This document shows, one piece after another, positions 1 through 6,253 of a DNA stretch of 6,360 bases (position 1 is its first letter; every line of letters starts with the position of its first letter). The position numbers and the translations under genes are program-made. Below the pieces are notes generated by a model. That model was given only the letters and a program-made list of their open reading frames with translations, did not search any database and had not been told where the DNA came from. The DNA is taken from contig JAHEHB010000325.1 of assembly GCA_024644775.1 (NCBI GenBank), forward strand, positions 1 through 6,360, given 5' to 3'. The DNA is from Deltaproteobacteria bacterium (GTDB lineage Bacteria; Desulfobacterota; Desulfobacteria; Desulfobacterales; SURF-15).

Positions 1-620
1 TCGGGGCCGACGGCGTTACGCACAGCCGCGATTTTCTCTTCCGCAACGGCGGCACCTTCCGCAGAGATGGTCCCGGTCGTGTACCGGCGATGATGTTGGC
101 GCATCTCGGGCATAAACGGATCGGTCTTCATGGCGGTAAAGCCCTCGGCAACGAGTTCCCGGGCATGTGTCGCTGCCTGCTGAGGGTCGGGGGTTTTGAC
201 GTGAGTATACAACAATATACGGTCTCTGAAGCGTCCCCCCAGCAGATCGTATATGGGGCGTCCAAGCGCCTTTCCCTTGATATCCCAAAGTGCGATATCG
301 ATACTGCTGACAACCGTGGTGACAAAGCCTCCCCACCCGCCGCCTCCAGTAAATCGACGAAACAACTTATGCCATATCCGTTCAATATCTTCCGGGTTTT
401 CACCGAGTATCGATTCACGGAAATCTCCCAGATCCGAGCCGTCTCTCAGGTATTTCAAAAGACTCCCCATCACAATGCTTCCACCACCGCCACTGCAGCT
501 TGCTTCCCCGATTCCTGTTATACCTTCATCCGTATCGATTTCAATAAACACCCATGTCCGTGGTGTAAGCCCGGGCACCGGTACCCGTGTAAGCCATACT
601 CTCATGTCGGTAATTTTCAT
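1..620 (-). CDS. Mandelate racemase/muconate lactonizing enzyme family protein (probable acid-sugar dehydratase), N-terminal part
   Basis: An uninterrupted frame runs from ATG at 620-618 to the window edge, giving 206 codons; the C-terminal half is missing. The start is supported by GGAGG at 628-632, seven bases upstream. Residues 1-130 look like the enolase-superfamily capping domain: a strand-turn-strand with IEIDTDEGITGIGEAS (26-41), a glycine-rich loop (TGGGGWGG, 91-98), and the family signature SSIDIALWDIKGKALGRP (105-122) followed by YDLLGG. The barrel then begins, and GFTAMKTDPF (160-169) places K165-T-D167 at the usual second-strand K-x-K/K-x-D catalytic position. These enzymes abstract a proton alpha to a carboxylate with Mg2+. 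Many relatives dehydrate aldonic or aldaric acids to 2-keto-3-deoxy acids. The metal ligands and the general base of later strands lie outside the window, so the subgroup (gluconate, galactonate or other dehydratase) cannot be named. It is the last gene seen in the block, 106 bp after the AOR, where its acid product would be a logical substrate. Confidence 0.9.
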   Translation of the reverse strand, partial: MKITDMRVWLTRVPVPGLTPRTWVFIEIDTDEGITGIGEASCSGGGGSIVMGSLLKYLRDGSDLGDFRESILGENPEDIERIWHKLFRRFTGGGGWGGFVTTVVSSIDIALWDIKGKALGRPIYDLLGGRFRDRILLYTHVKTPDPQQAATHARELVAEGFTAMKTDPFMPEMRQHHRRYTTGTISAEGAAVAEEKIAAVRNAVGP

Positions 621-627
621 ATAGGTT

Positions 628-634
628 CCTCCGG
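628..634 (-). promoter_or_regulatory. Ribosome binding site of the enolase-superfamily gene
   Basis: The minus strand reads CCGGAGG here, seven bases before the ATG at 620-618. It fixes the start of the left-edge gene, whose product begins MKITDMRVW. Confidence 0.75.
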
Positions 635-726
635 AAAGTTCGCAAAATCATCTACCTTGAAGAATTTTCAACAAGTAAACATTCCCAGACAGTGGACTAG
701 GCTTTTATTTTACGCCTCATTTATCT

Positions 727-2595
727 CTAACTTTCAATACCGAGTTCTTCCAGTTTCTCAGAGGTTGGAACCCCTTTTTCATCCCATCCCATCAGCGAGT
801 AGTAGTAGTGTTTCGCTTTTTCCAATTCTTTCGGATCCAGTGACGTATCGGATAGGGCACCGTCTCTGGGTGGGCTGAAGAAACGGGTGGGCAGCTTATC
901 ATCATCCGCTGTGAGGCCCTGCCTTACATTTAGAAGCCGATACATGGTCAGGGTTCTTTCCGCAACCCTCAGCTGCTCCATTACCGTCGTATGCCAGCCG
1001 GTGACCGCCGAAGTGACATCGGCTGCCTGTTCAAGAGAATACGGCAGAAATTGACAGAGTGTTAAGGAATCATAAATAATCCTTTTTAGCTGAACCAGTT
1101 TGAGAAGCGCGATCTTGCGGGGCCCGATATCATTGAAAGGCGCCGACGAAAAACCCAACGGAACAGCGTCTGCAACCTTTATGGACTGCGTATCTTCCGG
1201 ACTTACGAATGCATGATCAATCAGGCTGGCACAATGATCCGCACCGTGGGGGTTTATCATGTATCCTAATGCGCCGGCTTTGTTTAAACGGGGTTCGTGC
1301 ATGGGGAGTTCCAGCTTTTTGACCTGTATGGCAAACGCCTCCGCACCCTTACCAATCTTTTCAGCGGCCCTTGCCGTACCCTCTGCCAGCAGATCTCCAA
1401 TACCTTCTCTCCGGGCAATACACTCTACCATTTTTAACATGGCGTCGGTATTGCCGAAGGTAAGTTCGATACCGTCGGTATCCTGTTTTGTTATCAGGCC
1501 GTTTTCAAAGCATTCCATGGCAAAGGAAATCGCACTACCCGTTGAGATCGTATCGAGGGCATAGGCATTACACAATTCATTGGCTTTTGATACGGCAGAC
1601 AAGTCATCGATGCCGCAATTGGAGCCCAGCGCCCCCAGGGTTTCATATTCCGGTCCCCCATATGCCGCATCTACCGGATAGGGATCTTTGATCTCAATTA
1701 CTTTTTTACACTTAACCGGACAGGCATAGCAGCCTTCCATACCGATGCTGATGGTGTCTTTGATGGTTTGCGCGCTTATTTTATCTACGCCCGGGAATAC
1801 CCCGTCTCTAAAATTGCGAATCGGCAGGTTCCCCATTTTCTCGAAGCCTTCCATTTTTGCACCGGTACCAAATTTACTAAACGAACTCATCCTGTCCAAA
1901 TTGTCGATAATCCATTGTCTCAGCTCTTTAACACCATCAGGGTTTGAAACGGACGGGCGGTGCGTTCCTCTTACCGAAACGGCCTTTAAGTTCTTGGATC
2001 CCATCACAGCACCCAGGCCGCCCCTTCCGGCTGCGTCCTTGAGCCCCTGCATTACACAGGCATATTTTACCATGTTTTCACCGGCCGGGCCGATTAACGC
2101 CGCACGAATCCTGTCGTCATTCAATTCTTTCCGGATCGTCGCCTCCGTTTCTTTTGTATTCCGTCCCCACAAATGATCGGCATTCCGAAGGCTGACGTCA
2201 TCGTCGATTATCGAAAGGTAGATCGGCTTTAAAGCCCGTCCTTCGATGACAAGGGCATCAAATCCGGCCTGTTTTAGTTCGGCGCCGAAAAATTCCCCCA
2301 CTTCGGATTTAGCGATTCCGCCGGTTAGTGGCGACAAAGCGCCGATACAGTGTCGCCCGCTGCCGGGCAACGCAATGCCGGTTAAGGGACCCAGACCAAA
2401 TACCAAAATATTTTCGGGGCCCAGTGGATCGGTGCGGGGTTTGATTTTATTTAAAAGGTAATAGGCAATAAAGCCCGCACCGCCCAAATACTTCCTGCAA
2501 AATTCTTCATCGATGCTTTCCGTTGTGACGGTTTCGCTGGTTAAATCGATACGAAGTATTTTTCCGGTGTAGCCACCGGGAATATGATTGGACAT
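727..2595 (-). CDS. Tungsten-containing aldehyde:ferredoxin oxidoreductase (AOR family)
   Basis: Full-length AOR-family enzyme of 622 residues; characterised members are about 600-620. They oxidise aldehydes to carboxylic acids at a tungsten (sometimes molybdenum) bis-pterin site and pass electrons through a [4Fe-4S] cluster to ferredoxin in the cytoplasm. The N-terminal domain has GGYTGKILRIDLT (7-19). The signature GRGGLGAVMGSKNLKA is at 190-205. Cluster ligands are C289-x2-C292-x3-C296 (CYACPVKC) and C514 in DSLTLCQF, almost collinear with C288, C291, C295 and C494 of Pyrococcus furiosus AOR. GPEYET (314-319) and NPHGADH (448-454) are likely active-site segments, with H450 near P. furiosus H448. 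The tail has the usual Y-rich LMGWD...P..EKLEELG ending (594-620). The frame extends upstream to 2670, but AAGGAGGG at 2603-2610 selects the ATG at 2595, giving MSNHIPGG. It lies between a sugar importer and an acid-sugar dehydratase-type gene, so a sugar-derived aldehyde substrate is plausible but unproven. Confidence 0.95.
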   Translation of the reverse strand: MSNHIPGGYTGKILRIDLTSETVTTESIDEEFCRKYLGGAGFIAYYLLNKIKPRTDPLGPENILVFGLGPLTGIALPGSGRHCIGALSPLTGGIAKSEVGEFFGAELKQAGFDALVIEGRALKPIYLSIIDDDVSLRNADHLWGRNTKETEATIRKELNDDRIRAALIGPAGENMVKYACVMQGLKDAAGRGGLGAVMGSKNLKAVSVRGTHRPSVSNPDGVKELRQWIIDNLDRMSSFSKFGTGAKMEGFEKMGNLPIRNFRDGVFPGVDKISAQTIKDTISIGMEGCYACPVKCKKVIEIKDPYPVDAAYGGPEYETLGALGSNCGIDDLSAVSKANELCNAYALDTISTGSAISFAMECFENGLITKQDTDGIELTFGNTDAMLKMVECIARREGIGDLLAEGTARAAEKIGKGAEAFAIQVKKLELPMHEPRLNKAGALGYMINPHGADHCASLIDHAFVSPEDTQSIKVADAVPLGFSSAPFNDIGPRKIALLKLVQLKRIIYDSLTLCQFLPYSLEQAADVTSAVTGWHTTVMEQLRVAERTLTMYRLLNVRQGLTADDDKLPTRFFSPPRDGALSDTSLDPKELEKAKHYYYSLMGWDEKGVPTSEKLEELGIES

Positions 2596-2820
2596 AAACG
2601 AACCCTCCTTCTTTAATATCTCAGCAATTTTTATTACCGAATTCAAAGTGTGCTGCCATAACGAATGCAACCTTCAGTGCGGAATGGAGTGAAAATTTCC
2701 CCTCACACGGACTTATGTATGATTGTTCTTTGATACCATTTTTGTTCGAAAGTTTCTCAAAGAAGCGCAATCGATCTCTCCTTCTGCATCGTACTGTGAA
2801 CAAAAACCATCGATGAACGT
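2596..2820 (-). other. 225-bp intergenic region upstream of the AOR gene
   Basis: This is the longest gap in the window, separating the MalG-like permease stop from the AOR start. Apart from the AOR ribosome binding site I see no convincing gene, terminator or promoter. Candidate -35/-10 pairs have poor -10 matches, and short palindromes (ATCGAT at about 2769 and 2809) are too small to interpret. Its length leaves room for an internal promoter or an mRNA control element, which would let the AOR and dehydratase genes be expressed separately from the transporter. Confidence 0.4.
2603..2610 (-). promoter_or_regulatory. Strong ribosome binding site of the AOR gene
   Basis: AAGGAGGG on the minus strand, seven bases before ATG 2595-2593. 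It decides the start in favour of MSNHIPGG; the 25 extra codons of open frame upstream (to 2670) lack an AOR-like sequence and would place this site inside the coding region. Confidence 0.8.
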
Positions 2821-3672
2821 CTATCCCTTAACCGCCCCTGCCGCCATACCGCGCACAAGGTATCTTTCCAGGAATGAATACAGGATGATTACCGGCGCAA
2901 TAGCAAGGACCGCAGCTGCCATGATGGTCGGGTAATCCGTCCAGTATTCTTCCTGGAGTGACGCGATTCCCACAGATAACAGATACATATCCGGATCTGT
3001 TGTGAGGGCGAGTGCGAAAATATAATGATTCCAAGCGAGCAGAAAAGAGAATACGGCGGTTGCCACAGCGCCCGGAGCCGCCAATGGGAGAACGACCCTA
3101 TAAAATGCTGAAAATGCATTGCATCCATCCACCATTGCCGCCTGATCGATATCTTTTGGAATCGTGTCGAAAAAACCTTTCATCATCCAGGTACAAAACG
3201 GCAATGCAAAGGACGCATATGCCCAGATAAATGCGATGTAGGTATCGATGAGCCCAAGACGGTTGAGCATCAAAAAATAAGGCACCACCAGCAATACCGC
3301 TGGGAACATGGTCGCCATCAGGATAAACATGAAAAGGGTTTGATTTCCTTTGAATTTGAATCGAGAAAAACCGTACCCTGAAATGGTGGCAAGTGTAATA
3401 CATAGAGCAGTTGTTCCCATTGCCACCACAATTGTATTGCCAAAGTATCTGACAAAGTTTCTTTCCGTCCAAACAGATACGAACGCCTTTAAAGACGGTT
3501 TTTCAGGCAGCCAGACCGGCGGTATCTGCTGTGTTTCATTGGAGGTTTTTAAAGAGGTCAACGCGATCCATACCACGGGAAATACCGTTATGATTACGGC
3601 GATGACCAACAGTGTGTAGGTTAATATCGCTTGTCTTTGTTTATCGCTGTATCGCAAGAGTATCCGCATCAT
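2821..3672 (-). CDS. Carbohydrate ABC transporter permease, MalG/UgpE type (CUT1 family)
   Basis: Inner-membrane permease of 283 residues, one half of the channel of a binding-protein-dependent sugar importer. Six hydrophobic segments are visible at about 15-38, 79-102, 112-133, 141-163, 199-222 and 248-266. The cytoplasmic EAA loop that docks the ATPase is at about 171-197 (IPKDIDQAAMVDGCNAF...VLPL), with Q177 where most homologues have E. The C-terminus RGMAAGAVKG is the typical ending of MalG-like subunits and shows the gene is complete. There are two adjacent ATG codons (3672 and 3669); the first is taken. An AGGTGA motif overlapping the end of the upstream permease gene probably serves as ribosome binding site. 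Only six bases separate it from that gene, so the two are surely co-transcribed and probably translated in balance. The sugar cannot be read from the permease. Confidence 0.93.
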   Translation of the reverse strand: MMRILLRYSDKQRQAILTYTLLVIAVIITVFPVVWIALTSLKTSNETQQIPPVWLPEKPSLKAFVSVWTERNFVRYFGNTIVVAMGTTALCITLATISGYGFSRFKFKGNQTLFMFILMATMFPAVLLVVPYFLMLNRLGLIDTYIAFIWAYASFALPFCTWMMKGFFDTIPKDIDQAAMVDGCNAFSAFYRVVLPLAAPGAVATAVFSFLLAWNHYIFALALTTDPDMYLLSVGIASLQEEYWTDYPTIMAAAVLAIAPVIILYSFLERYLVRGMAAGAVKG

Positions 3673-3678
3673 TACTAT

Positions 3679-4557
3679 TTATTCACCTGTCGTTTTTCCG
3701 AGCGTTTTAATATAAAAGATACTAAAGACAAAGGATACGCAGAAAACGAGAACGGCGATTGCAGAAGAGTAATTAAAATCAAAATCTTCAAACGCCACCC
3801 GATAGACCAGTAAGGAGAGCACCTCGCTGGAACGGGCCGGACCGCCGAAAGTCATAACTGCCGTTAGATCAAAAAGTCTGAACGTCCAAACAGCATCCAA
3901 CAAGCAGGTTAGAATAACGACATATTTTAATTGCGGCAGGGTGATCGACCAAAATTGATGATAGGCACTAGCCCCGTCAACCGATGCCGCTTCATACAAG
4001 TCATCCGGGATCGCCTGAAGACCTGCCAGCAGCATGATCATCACAAAAGGATATCTTGACCAGACGTTGGCGGCTATAATCGACGGCAACGCCCATTCCA
4101 TGCTTGCCAGCCAGGGAATATGATCTTTTATGATTCCGATTCGAAGAAATATATCGTTGATCACACCGTATTCGTTATTGAGCATCCACTTCCAGGTGAT
4201 ACCCGTAACCACAGGGGCGATCATCCAGGGTATCAACAACAGCACTCTGAAATAAAGTCGCCCCTTAATGGCACGATTCAAAAGAAGCGCAAGCGCCATG
4301 CCGATAATCAGATGAAACACCACACTCCAAACCGTAAAATGAACCGTGTTAATAAAATCATTTACAAACACCTTGCTGGAAAGGGCCTTTGCAAAATGCA
4401 AAAACCCGACAAATGTTTCTTCTTTAAACAAGCTGAGTTTAAACGCATAGATCATTGGGAATAAAATGGTGACAGCTAGAAATAAGACACTGGGAAGTAC
4501 AAACCAGTATCCAACACCGTCGCCTCTTCCTTTCAGCATGTTTCGAATCAAAGACAT
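3679..4557 (-). CDS. Carbohydrate ABC transporter permease, MalF/UgpA type (CUT1 family)
   Basis: Inner-membrane permease of 292 residues, expected to pair with the MalG-like subunit encoded six bases downstream. Hydrophobic segments lie at about 18-38, 69-94, 104-123, 155-180, 208-225 and 264-284, the usual six. The EAA loop is well conserved: E189-A-A-S-V-D-G-A (189-196) followed by FWSITLP. The length fits UgpA/LacF-type subunits, which lack the large extra periplasmic domain of E. coli MalF. The ATG at 4557 is the best start, but its ribosome binding site is weak: there is no GGAGG, only AAGG about 14 bases upstream and a GGTGA. Translation may therefore be modest. It follows the binding-protein gene after a 103-bp gap, the standard order of binding protein, then permease, then permease. 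Its ATPase partner is not in the window. Confidence 0.93.
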   Translation of the reverse strand: MSLIRNMLKGRGDGVGYWFVLPSVLFLAVTILFPMIYAFKLSLFKEETFVGFLHFAKALSSKVFVNDFINTVHFTVWSVVFHLIIGMALALLLNRAIKGRLYFRVLLLIPWMIAPVVTGITWKWMLNNEYGVINDIFLRIGIIKDHIPWLASMEWALPSIIAANVWSRYPFVMIMLLAGLQAIPDDLYEAASVDGASAYHQFWSITLPQLKYVVILTCLLDAVWTFRLFDLTAVMTFGGPARSSEVLSLLVYRVAFEDFDFNYSSAIAVLVFCVSFVFSIFYIKTLGKTTGE

Positions 4558-4660
4558 GGCTCAGTCACCAACCTTAAAAAATTAAACCTGATGTTGCGGT
4601 ATTTTCCATATTGTGCCCTTAGTTGAGGCCCATCCAGGGTTTTCTGAGGGATGTGAGTCT
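4558..4660 (-). other. 103-bp gap between binding-protein and permease genes
   Basis: The spacer holds no gene and no stem-loop strong enough to call a terminator; only weak pairings such as GCCT with AGGC-like bases near 4625-4640 are visible. In comparable transporter operons such gaps often lower expression of the membrane subunits relative to the abundant binding protein. That role is inferred from position only. Confidence 0.3.
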
Positions 4661-5977
4661 CTACTGCTTCTCCCGGTATTCCTTTAGAAGCTCCCTTGCC
4701 TTATCGGCTGCCTCACGAAGTGCCTGCTCGGGAGGTTTTACACCCAGCAGTGCTTCCTGCATGGAATTGACCAATATATTTGCTGTTTTCGGCCAGATCG
4801 GAATCAAGGGATAGGCTTGCGCGGTTTTGGAACCCTCGGCAACAATTTTCGCAAACGGGTTCGATACTACAGACGGATCGTTAAGTGCACTCAACAGACC
4901 CGGATATATTCCGGATGATTGCCACAGCTTGAGGTGGTTTTCCTTGTTTCCAATGAATTGAAGCAATTTCCACGCGGCTTCCGGATGTTTACATTTTTTA
5001 CTGATCCCGTGTACCGTCCCCCGTGCCAATGCTACCTTGTGCTTGCCAGGCATAAGGGCTGGAACCATGTATTCCTCGATATCGGGATTTGCTTTTAATA
5101 TGGAGCCCCTTCCGACGCCATGTAACGGAAGTGTCGCGATTCTTCCTTGAGCGAAGGCACCGATATATTCGGTGTAGCCGATTTCCGTTGCGCCCGGGGG
5201 AACGACTTTGTGCTTGGTAAAGAGTTCGACCCAAAACTTAAACGCTTCGATCCCTTCCGGGCTGTCCATCACGACTTCTGTGTAATCTTTGTTAAAAAAA
5301 CTCGCACCATTTGCCAAGAAGTACATTTTTAAATAAAGGGGGGAGCCCACCGAAACGGCTGCTCGAACCATCGTTCCATAAATATTCTTTGAAGGATTGG
5401 TAACCTTCTTCAAATGCTCCAGCCATTCATCCCATGTTTGAGGGGGTTTATTGGGGTCCAAGCCCGCTTCGCCATAAAGTTTGGAATTGATGTAAAGAAA
5501 ATAGATACCGCCTTCGGATGGTAAACCATACATGGTTCCCTTCCATTGTGAAGCGTCTAAAAGATGCGGTGCATATATTTGATCATAAGGAATTTGAAAT
5601 TCTTTTTTGTAGTATTCATCCAGCGGCAGCAGCACCCCCATGTCGGCAAACTTGGGAGCCGTGCTGGTTACCATCCTGACGATATCCGGTGGATTTCCGG
5701 CTTTGGACTGGATAACAAATTTTCTTTCCCGTTCCTTGGCCGGAATCGGTTCTCCTTCGACGATGATTCCCGGATTTTGCTTCTCAAATTCCCGAAACAT
5801 CTGTTCCATGATTTTTCCGGTAGGAATCTCCGCAAGACGCCAGTCCTGAAACCTCAACTTAATTTTATCTGCTGAAAATGCGCCGGTGGCAGTCATCATA
5901 CAAAGCATGACAGCAAAAATAATAATGCTTAACACGCTGACATTCGTCATTTTGAAAAACGGTTTGGCTGATTTCAT
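4661..5977 (-). CDS. Extracellular sugar-binding protein of an ABC importer (family 1, UgpB/MalE-like)
   Basis: Precursor of 438 residues. The N-terminus has positive charges (K2, K5, K9), a hydrophobic stretch at about 13-30 and a likely signal peptidase I site after A33-F34-S35, so the mature protein should be periplasmic. C26 does not sit in a good lipobox. The mature part shows family-1 hallmarks: a first strand KIKLRFQDW (38-46), FEKQNPGI...VEGEP, NPPDIVRM, a GVLLPLDEYY segment, the hinge-proximal YGLPSEGGIYFLYINSKLY followed by GLDPNKPPQTWDEWLEHLKK, and the late FAQGRIATLPL and HPEAAWKLLQFIG segments. It would capture a sugar, oligosaccharide or sugar phosphodiester and deliver it to the two downstream permeases. 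The start is supported by AGGGAGGA at 5983-5990 and an in-frame TGA shortly upstream. The ligand is not predictable by eye. The many aromatic residues (Y, W) are typical of sugar stacking. Confidence 0.94.
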   Translation of the reverse strand: MKSAKPFFKMTNVSVLSIIIFAVMLCMMTATGAFSADKIKLRFQDWRLAEIPTGKIMEQMFREFEKQNPGIIVEGEPIPAKERERKFVIQSKAGNPPDIVRMVTSTAPKFADMGVLLPLDEYYKKEFQIPYDQIYAPHLLDASQWKGTMYGLPSEGGIYFLYINSKLYGEAGLDPNKPPQTWDEWLEHLKKVTNPSKNIYGTMVRAAVSVGSPLYLKMYFLANGASFFNKDYTEVVMDSPEGIEAFKFWVELFTKHKVVPPGATEIGYTEYIGAFAQGRIATLPLHGVGRGSILKANPDIEEYMVPALMPGKHKVALARGTVHGISKKCKHPEAAWKLLQFIGNKENHLKLWQSSGIYPGLLSALNDPSVVSNPFAKIVAEGSKTAQAYPLIPIWPKTANILVNSMQEALLGVKPPEQALREAADKARELLKEYREKQ

Positions 5978-5982
5978 TTTTA

Positions 5983-5990
5983 TCCTCCCT
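5983..5990 (-). promoter_or_regulatory. Ribosome binding site of the sugar-binding protein gene
   Basis: AGGGAGGA on the minus strand, five bases before ATG 5977-5975. It supports the chosen start and high translation, as expected for the binding protein of an importer. Confidence 0.75.
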
Positions 5991-6012
5991 CGTCAAGATA
6001 TAATTATCGATG

Positions 6013-6027
6013 GATGCCTTATGCATC
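6013..6027 (-). repeat. Short inverted repeat in the leader of the binding-protein gene
   Basis: GATGC and GCATC are separated by five bases, in the 117-bp spacer before the binding-protein gene. It could be a small mRNA hairpin or half of an operator, but five base pairs can arise by chance. Confidence 0.25.
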
Positions 6028-6056
6028 AATAGAAAACGATGTTCTAATAACGTCTT

Positions 6057-6068
6057 ATCACCTCCTTT
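6057..6068 (-). promoter_or_regulatory. Orphan, near-perfect Shine-Dalgarno sequence
   Basis: The minus strand reads AAAGGAGGTGAT, eleven bases of which match the full complement of the 16S rRNA 3' end. No ATG, GTG or TTG lies at the right distance after it (the next bases are AAGACGTTATTAGAAC), and the binding-protein start is 80 bases further on with its own site. It may be a ribosome standby site or a remnant of a lost gene start. Confidence 0.5.
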
Positions 6069-6094
6069 CCAATGGATATCTTCTCATTTTTCAT

Positions 6095-6253
6095 CTACCC
6101 GTGTTTCTGTATTAATTCCTTTAAACCCATCTTTTCCAGCGTTTCGTCGGCCGGACTGCCGGTTTCGGGGTCCCATCCCATGGCTCTGTGGTATTCTCGC
6201 ACCAAGCTGTTGATATCGATAGAGATTCCCTTAAGCGGTCCTTTGTCCTTCAT
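6095..6253 (-). CDS. Stand-alone AOR C-terminal-tail-like small protein
   Basis: A 52-residue product from ATG 6253 to TAG 6095. Residues 21-43 (YHRAMGWDPETG.PADETLEKMG) align with the last 30 residues of the AOR encoded in this window (YYSLMGWDEKG.PTSEKLEELG), with one extra residue in the loop. GPLKG plus a D-x-N-x-L helix before it also fits the usual approach to the AOR tail. The gene contains none of the pterin, tungsten or cluster-binding parts. Its ATG overlaps the stop of the upstream dehydrogenase (ATGA), and an in-frame TGA lies two codons upstream, so the start is tightly constrained and expression probably depends on translational coupling; no good ribosome binding site is seen. 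It could be a real accessory peptide that binds an AOR, or the remnant of a deleted AOR gene. Function is unknown. Confidence 0.7.
   Translation of the reverse strand: MKDKGPLKGISIDINSLVREYHRAMGWDPETGSPADETLEKMGLKELIQKHG

Noticed and set aside
128..418. Minus-strand open frames of 96 and 106 codons overlapping the left-edge gene
   Set aside because: They are other frames of the same DNA. The frame starting at 620 gives a continuous enolase-superfamily protein with a good ribosome binding site, so there is no frameshift.
621..726. Rho-independent terminator between the AOR and the left-edge gene
   Set aside because: The only pairings are AGGC/GCCT with an 11-base loop and TTGAA/TTCAA at 657-671. 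Neither is GC-rich or followed by a T-run in the right direction, so read-through is more likely.
90..878. Long plus-strand open frame of 262 codons
   Set aside because: It lies antisense to the enolase-superfamily gene and runs into the AOR 3' end. Its product is low in recognisable motifs, rich in S, P, C and H, and has no ribosome binding site, whereas the minus-strand frame gives a clear family match.
2596..2670. 25-codon N-terminal extension of the AOR
   Set aside because: The AOR ribosome binding site lies inside it, and the family begins with the GGYTGK region close to the N-terminus, so ATG 2595 is preferred.
2621..2803. 60-codon minus-strand frame in the spacer before the AOR gene
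   Set aside because: It needs a TTG start without a ribosome binding site. Its basic, cysteine-containing product resembles no family I know, and no codon pattern supports it.
2596..2820. Molybdenum/tungsten cofactor riboswitch before the AOR gene
   Set aside because: I looked for the conserved GC-rich motifs and nested hairpins of that RNA class and saw none; only 4-bp pairings such as GTGA/TCAC are present.
6250..6253. Programmed frameshift fusing the dehydrogenase to the AOR-tail peptide
   Set aside because: The ATGA overlap is typical of translational coupling, and no slippery heptamer or strong downstream hairpin is visible.
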